Shown piece by piece: positions 15,387-22,249 of a stretch of 23,110 nt of DNA. The position numbers were made by a program, and so were the translations under genes. How positions within the stretch are numbered: position 1 is the first letter of the stretch; every line of letters begins with the position of its first letter. The notes beneath the pieces are model-generated. The model searched no databases. It was given only the letters and a program-made list of their open reading frames with translations, and was not told the origin of the DNA. The DNA comes from Lentzea aerocolonigenes (lineage in GTDB: Bacteria; Actinomycetota; Actinomycetes; Mycobacteriales; Pseudonocardiaceae), in contig NZ_JYJG01000397.1 of NCBI RefSeq assembly GCF_000955955.1, forward strand, positions 1 through 23,110, written 5' to 3'.

Positions 15387-15401
15387 CCGTACGATGTACG
15401 G
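15387..15401. promoter_or_regulatory. Inverted repeat overlapping a leaderless promoter
   Basis: CCGTAC (15387-15392) GAT GTACGG (15396-15401) is a perfect 6-bp inverted repeat. It contains a -10-like TACGAT (15390-15395), with TGGCGA 17 nt upstream, and ends 1 bp before ATG 15403. This arrangement suits a repressor, for example of the TetR class, blocking a leaderless gene. Confidence 0.45.
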
Positions 15402-15402
15402 T

Positions 15403-15747
15403 ATGTCGTACGACGAGGTCATGCAATGGTTCGCGCGCTGGGACGAGCTGGCAGTACAGGGCGACGTCGAGAAGATGGCCGACATGGCGCTGTTCCCGAT
15501 CAACACGGTCACCGACGGCTCGGCGACGTCGTGGGACCGGGAGCGGTTCATCAAGGAGATGGGGGCGCAGCTCGGCGGTGACGTGCGGATGGAGTCCACC
15601 AGGACACCGCACTTCATCAACGACAACCTGGTCTTCGTGATCACCGACGGAACGATCAACGGGATGACCGTCCGCTACGGCGACCTCCTCACCAAGGTCG
15701 ACGGCGAGTGGAAGTTCCAGACGATGGTCCAGGGCGGCTGGGCTTAG
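15403..15747 (+). CDS. Small NTF2-like (DUF4440/SnoaL-type) protein
   Basis: 114 residues (MSYDEVMQWFARWDELAVQG ...). It has the alternating helix-strand pattern of the NTF2-like cone fold: an opening helix, LFPINTVTDGSATSW, RFIKEMGAQLGG, then strands FINDNLVFVITDGTING, RYGDLLTKVDGEWKFQTM. These proteins bind or convert small molecules; no catalytic residues can be assigned. There is no Shine-Dalgarno sequence, but a -10 box 7 nt upstream of ATG 15403 suggests leaderless translation from that codon; ATG 15394 is the alternative and would add three residues. It follows the methyltransferase gene by 25 bp but seems to have its own controlled promoter. Confidence 0.75.
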   Translation: MSYDEVMQWFARWDELAVQGDVEKMADMALFPINTVTDGSATSWDRERFIKEMGAQLGGDVRMESTRTPHFINDNLVFVITDGTINGMTVRYGDLLTKVDGEWKFQTMVQGGWA

Positions 15748-15759
15748 GGACCGGTCCCC

Positions 15760-15791
15760 GGGTGTCGACAGCAACCTGCACGTCGACACCC
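15760..15791 (+). promoter_or_regulatory. Hairpin directly upstream of the beta-helix gene's ribosome binding site
   Basis: GGGTGTCGAC (15760-15769) and GTCGACACCC (15782-15791) form a perfect 10-bp stem with a 12-nt loop. The next bases, AGGGAGGAA (15792-15800), are the ribosome binding site. A 12-bp palindrome GGGACCGGTCCC (15747-15758) precedes it. It could terminate the NTF2-like gene or control translation of the next gene. Confidence 0.5.
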
Positions 15792-15803
15792 AGGGAGGAA
15801 CCC

Positions 15804-16883
15804 TTGTTCGCAGTGACCCTCGCCCTCGTCGCCGCCGTCCTGTCCGCACCACAGGACAGAACGCTGACGGTCGGGCCAGGCGGCCAGTACGCGACACCCC
15901 AGGCAGCGGCCAACGCGGCACAACCCGGCGACACCGTCGAGATCACCCAAGGCACCTACGCGGGCGGTCTCACGGTCAAACGCGACGGCATCACGTTCCG
16001 CGGCAACGGAAACGTCACCATCACGCCGAAACTCACCATCAACGCCGGCAACCTGACCTTCGAGAACCTGACCTTCCAGGGCTCCGACCGCTTCGGCGCG
16101 TACGCGGACGGCCGGAACAACCTGACGTTCCGGAACCTGAAGATCAACGGCTCGCAGGACGGCGGCCTGGTGCTGCTCAACACGTCCAACGTCCTGATCG
16201 ACGGCTGCGAGATCACCGGCACGAACGCGCGCGGCACCAAGGCCGACCACGAGGCCATGTCCATCGGGCACGGCTCGCGCGACGTCGAGGTCCGCCACTG
16301 CAACGTGCACGACAACGGCGAAGAGGGCATCGACGTCAAGTACACCGAGAACGCCCGCGTGAAGATCCACGACAACATCATGAGCAACAACCGCGGCCCC
16401 AACATCTACGTCGACTCGGCCACGCACGTCGAGGTCTACAACAACATCAGCAGCGGCACGAAGAACGAGACCAAGTCCGGCATCGCACTGGCCGTCGAGG
16501 ACTACGCCGAGAACCGCGTTCTCGACAACGTCAAGGTGTACAACAACATCTCGTACGGCAACGCGCAGGCCGGCCTGAGCATCTGGGTGCAGTCGACCGG
16601 AACGGTCAGCAACGTGCAGATCATCAACAACACGTTCTACGGCAACAAGAAGGGCTCGATCTGGTTCGGCGGCGACAAGTACGCCGGAACGAACATCCTG
16701 CGCAACAACATCTTCGAGCGCGCAACGAGCCACGAGGCGTTCAAGGCCGATCACAATCACGTCGGCGCGGAGGGGCCGGACACGGTCGACGCGGGCTCGG
16801 CGGAGGGAGCACCGGCGTTCGACATCGAGGGCAACCCGCGGCCTCAGGGCAAGGCGCACGACATCGGCGCCCACGAGCGGTGA
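15804..16883 (+). CDS. Secreted right-handed parallel beta-helix protein
   Basis: 359 residues from TTG 15804, chosen because GGGAGGAA lies just upstream and the frame opens into a signal peptide (FAVTLALVAAVLSAP). A GTG at 15813 is possible. The mature part begins RTLTVGPGGQYATPQAAANA, the opening seen in pectate-lyase-like and alginate-epimerase-like beta-helix proteins. It continues with regular coils rich in Asn (ITFRGNGNVTI, LTFENLTFQGS, NLTFRNLKINGS, NVLIDGCEITG, VEVYNNISSGT, VKVYNNISYGN, VQIINNTFYGN), each about 22-26 residues. The end FDIEGNPRPQGKAHDIGAHE is common in these exported proteins. It likely acts on or binds an extracellular polysaccharide; catalytic residues are not evident. 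Confidence 0.85.
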   Translation: MFAVTLALVAAVLSAPQDRTLTVGPGGQYATPQAAANAAQPGDTVEITQGTYAGGLTVKRDGITFRGNGNVTITPKLTINAGNLTFENLTFQGSDRFGAYADGRNNLTFRNLKINGSQDGGLVLLNTSNVLIDGCEITGTNARGTKADHEAMSIGHGSRDVEVRHCNVHDNGEEGIDVKYTENARVKIHDNIMSNNRGPNIYVDSATHVEVYNNISSGTKNETKSGIALAVEDYAENRVLDNVKVYNNISYGNAQAGLSIWVQSTGTVSNVQIINNTFYGNKKGSIWFGGDKYAGTNILRNNIFERATSHEAFKADHNHVGAEGPDTVDAGSAEGAPAFDIEGNPRPQGKAHDIGAHER

Positions 16884-16885
16884 AG

Positions 16886-16908
16886 GACACCCTGGGGAAG
16901 AGGGTGCC
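16886..16908. terminator. Hairpin between convergent genes
   Basis: CACCCT (16888-16893) and AGGGTG (16901-16906) pair across a 7-nt loop, with one more G-C pair after a mismatch. It sits between the stop of the beta-helix gene and the stop of the radical SAM gene. There is no T-run. Confidence 0.4.
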
Positions 16909-16923
16909 GACCGCGTTCACGAA

Positions 16924-18900
16924 TCAAAGCAAGGTGAGCTGTTCCTGGTCGACGCGCTGAGCCGGCACACCCACCGGCAAGGACCCGTCGGGCCACACGC
17001 CGTCGTCGTCGCCGGGTACACCGGTGACGGCGTCGGTGGACCGCCCGCGCGGCGCCAGGCCGTGCTTCTCGATCAGCGGAACCACGCGCGCCCGCAACCG
17101 TTCGCGATACCGCTTGTCCACATAGGACCCGTTTCCGTACAGATACCGGTACGTCTCCACGAGATCCGGGTGCTCACGCTTCAACCAGGCCGCGAACCAC
17201 TCCCGGGCCCCAGGCCGCAGGTGCAACGGCAGCACCGTCACCCCGGTAGCCCCAGCCTCCGCGATCTGCTCCAGGAGAAAATCGAGCTGCTCAACGGAAT
17301 CCGTCAGCTCGGGCAGCACCGGCGCGATGAACACCCCGCACGGCAAGCCGGCCTCGCGCACCTTTCGCACCAGCTCCAGCCGGGCAGCCGGGGTAGGTGT
17401 GCCGGGTTCGAGAGACTTGTGCAGATCGCGGTCCATCAACGCCAGCGAAATCCCGATCCCCACCGGCACGACCTCGGCCGCGGCAGCCAACAGCGGCAGA
17501 TCCCTGGCCAGCACGGTCCCCTTCGTCAGGATCGAGAAGGGGGTGCGGGAGGCGGTCAGCGCTTCGATGATCCCTGGCATCAAGGCGTACCGCCCCTCCG
17601 CCCGCTGGTACGGGTCGGTGTTGGTGCCCAGCGCGACGTGCTCCTGCTTCCACTTCGCCGACCGCAACTGCCGCGACAGCACCTCCCCCGCGTTGACCTT
17701 GACGATCAGCTGGGTGTCGAAGTCGTGCCCGGTGTCCAGATCCAGGTACGAATGCGTCTTGCGGGCGAAGCAGTTGTGCGACACCACACCGTTCGCGATG
17801 AAGTCCGAAGTGCCGGTCGTGATGTCGTACAGCGTCATTTCGCCGAGCGGCTCGACGGACACGACGCCCAGCGGCTGCTGCGACTTGATCGCCACGCCGT
17901 CGATGTCGCGTTTGCGGGTGATCGCCGGGTCGACGGTGTGGAAGAAGCGCAGGTTCTCCCGCAGGCCGCCGCGCAGTCGCACGACCCGCACGCCACGACG
18001 GCGCTTCAGCTCCTCGATCGCGAAGTCGAAGTGGAAGTGCTTGAGCGCCAAGCAGATCGCTTCGAGCACGACCGCGTTGCGCGTCGACATCCGCAGGATG
18101 CTGCGCGAGCAGGTCCCCAGGTAGTCGAACGCACCGGCCAGGAATCCCTTGAGCCAGTCCGGGTTCGGGGCTATCTGCCAGTGCGCGAGCTCGCGCACTT
18201 GGTGCAGAAATCCCCTCCCTTCTCGCACACCGAAGTAGTCGAGATACTCCTGTGTGCGGTCCATGGCCTCTATGTCGGCCAAGGGGATCCGGAACTCGTT
18301 CTCGTCGTCGACCATCCCGCGCAGATACCCGCGCCGGTAGTCGTCGGTCACGTCGGGCTGCTCGACGAAAGCCCCCGTGCCCATCAGCTTGTTGCCGGTC
18401 GTGAGGTGCGGACGACGCCCGGTGCCGGCCGTTTCGCCCGTCACGTGCTTCCAGCCGCGGTCGGTCAGGAAGCGGTGGTCACCGGACGCGACGACCGACG
18501 TGCCGTCCTCCAGCGTCAGCCGGTACGCGAGCTTGCGCGTCTCCCAGTGCGCCAGCACGGTGGTCAGCTTGTAGCGGCGATAGTTGCCGACCAGTTCGGT
18601 GCCGTAGATCTCGTCGCCGGCCCGCAGTTCGGACAACGGCTTGGTGCGGCCGTTGCCCATCAGGATCGGGGTGTCACCGTCCATGCAGTAGGTGCAGGCG
18701 TGTGAGCAGCCCCGATACGGGTTCACCGTCCAGGAGAAGGGCAGCGACGACCCAGGAACTCCGTTGAGCACGGATTTGGCGCGGACCTCGTGGAACACCA
18801 CGTCCGCGAACTCAGGAGTTCGTACGCTGCGCACCAGTCCCGGTAGCCCCGGTAGTGCCTGCTGCGGCTCTGCCTCGAGTTTCTGTCCGTCCCATCGCAC
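16924..18900 (-). CDS. Rv2578c-family radical SAM protein interrupted by an intein
   Basis: 658 residues as encoded, about 353 after splicing, close to the roughly 340 of mycobacterial Rv2578c. The N-extein (1-71) holds FHEVRAKSVLN and NPYRGCSHACTY; the C-extein (377-658) starts CFARKTHSYLDLD and includes ALGTNTDPYQRAEGRYALMP, FSILTKGTVLARDLP and GATGVTVLPLHLRP. The radical SAM CX3CX2C motif (Cys65, Cys69 and Cys377) is complete only after splicing. The family resembles spore photoproduct lyase-like radical SAM proteins and is suspected of a role in DNA damage response; the reaction is unknown. GTG 18900 is chosen because the family begins (M/V)RW and the -10 box at 18913-18908 places transcription start there (leaderless). 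A TTG at 18936 would put the SOS box inside the gene. Confidence 0.93.
   Translation of the reverse strand: MRWDGQKLEAEPQQALPGLPGLVRSVRTPEFADVVFHEVRAKSVLNGVPGSSLPFSWTVNPYRGCSHACTYCMDGDTPILMGNGRTKPLSELRAGDEIYGTELVGNYRRYKLTTVLAHWETRKLAYRLTLEDGTSVVASGDHRFLTDRGWKHVTGETAGTGRRPHLTTGNKLMGTGAFVEQPDVTDDYRRGYLRGMVDDENEFRIPLADIEAMDRTQEYLDYFGVREGRGFLHQVRELAHWQIAPNPDWLKGFLAGAFDYLGTCSRSILRMSTRNAVVLEAICLALKHFHFDFAIEELKRRRGVRVVRLRGGLRENLRFFHTVDPAITRKRDIDGVAIKSQQPLGVVSVEPLGEMTLYDITTGTSDFIANGVVSHNCFARKTHSYLDLDTGHDFDTQLIVKVNAGEVLSRQLRSAKWKQEHVALGTNTDPYQRAEGRYALMPGIIEALTASRTPFSILTKGTVLARDLPLLAAAAEVVPVGIGISLALMDRDLHKSLEPGTPTPAARLELVRKVREAGLPCGVFIAPVLPELTDSVEQLDFLLEQIAEAGATGVTVLPLHLRPGAREWFAAWLKREHPDLVETYRYLYGNGSYVDKRYRERLRARVVPLIEKHGLAPRGRSTDAVTGVPGDDDGVWPDGSLPVGVPAQRVDQEQLTLL
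17773..18687 (-). other. Intein (305 aa) with degenerate LAGLIDADG endonuclease domain
   Basis: The intein runs from Cys72 (CMDGDTPILM, block A) to Asn376, with Cys377 as the first C-extein residue. Block B is LEDGTSVVASGDHRFLT, with the conserved His in GDH. Block F is LYDITTGTSDFIANG and block G is GVVSHN followed by Cys. All expected splicing residues (Cys1, block B His, penultimate His, terminal Asn, +1 Cys) are present, so self-excision is expected. The middle holds two LAGLIDADG-like motifs: YLRGMVDDENEF, where the motif's last Asp-Gly reads Glu-Asn, and WLKGFLAGAFDYLG, where the catalytic acid position is Leu. The endonuclease is probably inactive. Inteins in this protein family are known to me; this insertion point is before the third cluster-binding cysteine. 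Confidence 0.93.
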
Positions 18901-18907
18901 ACCATCG

Positions 18908-18936
18908 ATTCGAACACATGTTCGAACATCGGTCAA
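18908..18936 (-). promoter_or_regulatory. Promoter of the radical SAM gene with the SOS box in its spacer
   Basis: On the minus strand TTGACC (18936-18931), 17 nt, then TCGAAT (18913-18908). The LexA box at 18910-18925 fills most of the spacer and overlaps the -10. The predicted start of transcription falls at or next to GTG 18900. Confidence 0.6.
18910..18925. promoter_or_regulatory. LexA-binding SOS box
   Basis: TCGAAC ACAT GTTCGA is an exact match to the mycobacterial/actinobacterial LexA consensus TCGAAC-N4-GTTCGA. It overlaps the radical SAM promoter and ends 20 bp upstream of the pnuC start. From memory, Rv2578c of M. tuberculosis is listed among LexA-regulated genes, which fits. Confidence 0.88.
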
Positions 18937-18945
18937 GGAGAGCGC

Positions 18946-19506
18946 GTGTCACCCATTGAGGTTGCAGGCTTCGTCACGGGCGCACTGTGCGTGTGGCTGG
19001 TCGCGCGCCAGAACCACTGGAACTGGCCCATCGGCATCGCCAACAACATGGCGTTCCTCGCACTGTTCTGGACCAGCGGCCTGTACGCGGACTCCGGCCT
19101 GCAGATCGTCTACATCGCGCTGGCGCTGTACGGCTGGTGGGCGTGGCTGCGCGGCGGTGACCAGCACAGCGCGCTGCCCGTCTCCCGCACGACGTCCCAG
19201 CAGTGGATCTGGCTCGCGGTCGCCGGCGTCGTCGGAACCGGTCTGCTGCACTGGGTCCTGGTGAGCTTCACCGAGTCGACCGTGCCGTTCTGGGACTCGG
19301 TCACCACGGTGTTGTCGCTGCTCGCCACGTGGGGGCAAGCGCGCAAGAAGGTCGAGTGCTGGTGGCTGTGGATCGCCGCGGACGTGATCTACGTGCCGCT
19401 CTACGCCTACAAGGACCTCTACCTGACAGCGGTGTTGTACGTGGGGTTCATGGTGCTCTGCGTGATTGGCCTGCGCTCGTGGACGCGGGACGTGGTGCGC
19501 GTATGA
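18946..19506 (+). CDS. pnuC: PnuC-type nicotinamide riboside transporter
   Basis: 186 residues, an integral membrane protein with about six or seven hydrophobic helices. PnuC features include ARQNHWNWPIGIANNMAF, LALYGWWAWLRGG, SLLATWGQARKKVECWWLW and AADVIYVPLYAYKDLYLTA. It carries nicotinamide riboside by facilitated diffusion, trapped inside by phosphorylation. The start is GTG 18946, with AAGGAGA about 6 nt upstream. Its stop overlaps the nadR ATG (ATGA), so transporter and kinase are made together, as expected for this salvage route. The SOS box at 18910-18925 lies in its leader or promoter region. Confidence 0.93.
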   Translation: MSPIEVAGFVTGALCVWLVARQNHWNWPIGIANNMAFLALFWTSGLYADSGLQIVYIALALYGWWAWLRGGDQHSALPVSRTTSQQWIWLAVAGVVGTGLLHWVLVSFTESTVPFWDSVTTVLSLLATWGQARKKVECWWLWIAADVIYVPLYAYKDLYLTAVLYVGFMVLCVIGLRSWTRDVVRV

Positions 19507-20561
19507 AGTTCGAACACGCCCTGGTGCTGGGCAAGTTCTACCCACCTCACAACGGCCACCACCACCTGATCGAGACGGCAGCCGCTCGCAGCTCACGGAC
19601 GACGGTCACCGTGCTCGGGGCATCCGATGAGCTGATCCCGCTAGAACACCGGGTGCGCTGGCTGACCGAGACCCACCGCGACACCCCCGGCGTGCGGATC
19701 ATCGGCGACCTCGACGACCATCCCGTGGACTTCGACTCCGACGAGATCTGGAACCTGCACGTCGAACTGACGCGCGCGGTCCTCGCCAGGCGTGCGATCG
19801 CGGACGGTGAACCGTCCCGTGCCCCTGTCGACGTCGTGTTCTCGAGCGAGAAGTACGGCGACGAACTGGCCAGGCGGCTCGGCGCGCAGCACGTGCTCGT
19901 CGACCTCGACCGGTTCACGCACCCCGTCTCCGGCACGGCGGTCCGCACCGACCCGATCGCGAACTGGCACCACCTCGCGCCCGCCACCCAGCGCGGCCTC
20001 GGCTGGAAGGTCGTGGTCGTCGGCGCCGAGAGCACCGGCACGACGACACTGTCGAAGCAGCTGTCCGGCCACTTCGGAGCGCCGTGGATCCCGGAGTACG
20101 GCCGCGAACACACCGAGCTCAAGCTGCAGTCAGCTAGAGCATTCGACGCGACGGCCACCGTGGACAGTCTGGTGTGGACGCTGGGCGACTTCGAAGATGT
20201 CGCCCATGAACAGGAACGCCGCATAACGCACGAAACGGCGCCGTTGGTCATCGCGGACAACGACGCGTTCGCCGCGACGGTCTGGGGAGAGCGCTATCTC
20301 GGCTTCCGTCCATCGATCTTCACCGGCACGTCGCCGGATCTGTACCTGCTGACCGACCACGAAGGCGTTCCGTTCGAACAGGACGGCTGGCGCGACGGCG
20401 AACACCTGCGCGAGTGGATGACCGGCCTGTTCGAACGCGAGCTCACCAAGCGCGGTGTCCCGTGGCTGAAGCTGACCGAGAACAGGTTCGCGGCGGCCAC
20501 AACGGCCGTCGAACACCTGATGAGGCAGGATGTTGCTCGTGGGTCACGGTCACGGGCATAG
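19503..20561 (+). CDS. nadR: NadR-type bifunctional NMN adenylyltransferase / nicotinamide riboside kinase
   Basis: 352 residues. The N-terminal nucleotidyltransferase domain (1 to about 165) has LGKFYPPHNGHHHLI (His16-x-Gly-His19, the HxGH motif) and VSGTAVRTDP at 142, the counterpart of ISxTxxR. The C-terminal P-loop kinase domain starts at VVVVGAESTGTTTLSKQL (170). It lacks the N-terminal HTH of enterobacterial NadR, so a repressor role is not expected. It phosphorylates nicotinamide riboside brought in by PnuC and adenylates NMN to NAD. The Walker A lysine (GAESTGK in other NadR proteins) is Thr180 here; I believe this also occurs in other actinobacterial NadR proteins, but kinase activity should not be assumed. 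ATG 19503 overlaps the pnuC stop. The 3' end overlaps the next gene by 32 bp. Confidence 0.93.
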   Translation: MKFEHALVLGKFYPPHNGHHHLIETAAARSSRTTVTVLGASDELIPLEHRVRWLTETHRDTPGVRIIGDLDDHPVDFDSDEIWNLHVELTRAVLARRAIADGEPSRAPVDVVFSSEKYGDELARRLGAQHVLVDLDRFTHPVSGTAVRTDPIANWHHLAPATQRGLGWKVVVVGAESTGTTTLSKQLSGHFGAPWIPEYGREHTELKLQSARAFDATATVDSLVWTLGDFEDVAHEQERRITHETAPLVIADNDAFAATVWGERYLGFRPSIFTGTSPDLYLLTDHEGVPFEQDGWRDGEHLREWMTGLFERELTKRGVPWLKLTENRFAAATTAVEHLMRQDVARGSRSRA

Positions 20562-21930
20562 CCACGCGCTGGAAGAACCCGCATCGGAGCGCGTGCGCAC
20601 GTTGCTGATGTGGCTGCTGGTGCCGTTGGCGCTGGCCACGCTCGTCGGCGCGGCACTGCTCTACCCGTTCGGGCACGAGCAGAAGACCGGCGCGGCCATC
20701 GGACTGCACCAGAAGCCGGTCGCCGCGGTCGTCACGGGTGTGGCGGAGAACTGCGGCGAGAAGTGCATCGCGGTGACCGTGCGGATGACCGACGGCGACG
20801 CGAACGGCCAGAGCATCACCATCCCGAGCCCGCACGGCCCCGGCGCGCCGCACTTCCAGCTCGGCGACGAGGTCGTGCTGTCCTATTCGGGCAGCCAGCC
20901 ACAAGCCGCGGAGTCGTACCAGATCGTCGACTTCCAGCGCGGCTGGTCACTCGTGGTCCTGGCCGTGCTGTTCGCGGCGGCCGTGCTGCTGCTCGGCCGA
21001 TGGCAGGGGTTCGCGGCACTGGGTGCGTTGCTGCTGAGCTTCGTGGTGCTGGTGCTGTTCGTGATGCCGTCGATCCTGGCCGGCAAGAGCCCGCTGCTGG
21101 TGGCGGTCGTGGGCGCCGGACTGATCATGTTCGTGGTGCTCTACCTCACGCACGGCATATCGGCGAGAACCTCGACCGCCGTGCTGGGAACGCTGGTCAG
21201 CCTCTCGCTGATCGGCGTGCTGGGCGCGTTGTTCTCCGCTTTGGCGTCACTGACCGGGCTCGACGAGGACACGATCAACCTCGTCACGGTGCTCGGCACC
21301 GACATCGACACGCGTGGCCTGCTGCTCGCGGGCACGCTGATCGGCGCGCTGGGCGTGCTCGACGACGTGACCGTGACGCAGACCAGCGCGGTGTGGGAAC
21401 TGCGGCGCGCCAACGACAAGCTGACCTGGCGCGAGCTGTTCGCGGCGGGCTCGCGGATCGGGCGCGACCACATGTCGTCCGTGGTCAACACCCTCGTGAT
21501 GGCCTACGCGGGCGCCGCACTGCCGTTGCTGCTGGCGATCTCGCTGGCCGGGCGGTCGATGGGCGAGATCCTGACCGCGCAGCAGATCGCGCAGGAGATC
21601 GTCCGCACGCTCGTCGGCAGCATCGGCCTGGTGGCGGCGATCCCGGTGACCACGGCTCTGGCCGCGCTCGTCGCGGTGCGCCAGGAGGTCGCCCCGGCCG
21701 TTCACGAACCCGAGCCGGAGCCGGAACCCGAGACCAAGACCGTGAAGCGCGCGAAGCCGCAGCCGAAATCACAGCCGAAACCGCGGCCCGCGCGCATCGA
21801 GGGCGACCTCTTCACCGGCTACGACCCCGACAAGGGGCCGTGGGAACGCCCTAGTGAGCGAGCAGCACGAAGAGCAGCGCCAGCACGCCAGGCACCACCT
21901 GCACGAAGAAGATCTTCCGGCTCGCCGTGA
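20530..21930 (+). CDS. YibE/F family membrane protein
   Basis: 466 residues. A His-rich N terminus (GHGHGHSH, 6-12) precedes a membrane anchor (about 24-46) and an extracytoplasmic domain (50-135) with a Cys75/Cys79 pair (ENCGEKC) and a beta-barrel-like stretch. Multiple membrane helices run from about 138 to 385 and contain the YibE/F core (GTDIDTRGLLLAGTLIGALG, VLDDVTVTQTSAVWEL, GRDHMSSVVNTLVMAYAGAA). The function is unknown; transport is suspected. The cytoplasmic tail is Pro/Glu and Lys/Pro rich. ATG 20530 lies inside the nadR 3' end. The last 26 residues, very basic, are read from DNA that also encodes the end of the convergent DUF1304 gene; stops TAG and TGA in the +1 frame at 21852-21857 suggest the original gene may have ended there. 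Confidence 0.85.
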   Translation: MLLVGHGHGHSHALEEPASERVRTLLMWLLVPLALATLVGAALLYPFGHEQKTGAAIGLHQKPVAAVVTGVAENCGEKCIAVTVRMTDGDANGQSITIPSPHGPGAPHFQLGDEVVLSYSGSQPQAAESYQIVDFQRGWSLVVLAVLFAAAVLLLGRWQGFAALGALLLSFVVLVLFVMPSILAGKSPLLVAVVGAGLIMFVVLYLTHGISARTSTAVLGTLVSLSLIGVLGALFSALASLTGLDEDTINLVTVLGTDIDTRGLLLAGTLIGALGVLDDVTVTQTSAVWELRRANDKLTWRELFAAGSRIGRDHMSSVVNTLVMAYAGAALPLLLAISLAGRSMGEILTAQQIAQEIVRTLVGSIGLVAAIPVTTALAALVAVRQEVAPAVHEPEPEPEPETKTVKRAKPQPKSQPKPRPARIEGDLFTGYDPDKGPWERPSERAARRAAPARQAPPARRRSSGSP

Positions 21931-22204
21931 ACGTGCCGTAGATGCCCGCGACGATCACGAACACCGTGAACAGCACGGACGCGCCGAAGTCCTGGCGGAT
22001 CAGCGCGTAGATCAGGCCGGCGGCGAGGAAGCCGTTGTAGAGGCCCTGGTTCGCGGCGAGCGCCTTGGAGGCCTCGGCGAACTCCGGCGTGAGGCCGAAC
22101 GCCTTCTGACCGCGCGGTGTCGTCCAGAGGAACATCTCCAGCACCACGATGTAGATGTGGATCAACGCCACCAAGGCGATCAGGATGTTCGCGATAACCT
22201 GCAC
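21851..22204 (-). CDS. DUF1304 small membrane protein
   Basis: 117 residues with four hydrophobic helices: IANILIALVALIHIYIVVLE, YNGFLAAGLIYALI, SVLFTVFVIVAGIYGTF and VQVVPGVLALLFVLL. The EMFLWTTPRGQKAFGL segment after helix 1 and NQGLYNGFLAAGL are hallmarks of DUF1304. The function is unknown. The start is GTG 22204, with AGGAGG about 7 nt upstream. It is convergent with, and overlaps by 80 bp, the YibE/F gene, and divergent from the spermidine-synthase-like gene across 45 bp. Confidence 0.9.
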   Translation of the reverse strand: MQVIANILIALVALIHIYIVVLEMFLWTTPRGQKAFGLTPEFAEASKALAANQGLYNGFLAAGLIYALIRQDFGASVLFTVFVIVAGIYGTFTASRKIFFVQVVPGVLALLFVLLAH

Positions 22205-22249
22205 TTAGGTCCTCCTCTGGGCTGAGACACGCGATGAGACAATAGAGCA

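Noticed and set aside
16924..18900. Two separate genes instead of one radical SAM gene with intein
   Set aside because: The frame is open throughout, with exact splice-junction residues and intein blocks at both ends, and the joined exteins restore a continuous Rv2578c-like protein.
18901..18936. TTG 18936 as the start of the radical SAM protein
   Set aside because: It would place the -35 box, -10 box and SOS box inside the coding sequence; the family N terminus begins at the GTG at 18900.
19508..19515. GTTCGAAC in the nadR start region as a second SOS box
   Set aside because: There is no TCGAAC-N4-GTTCGA spacing; it is an 8-bp palindrome produced by Phe-Glu codons. Similar TTCGAA words occur elsewhere in the gene.
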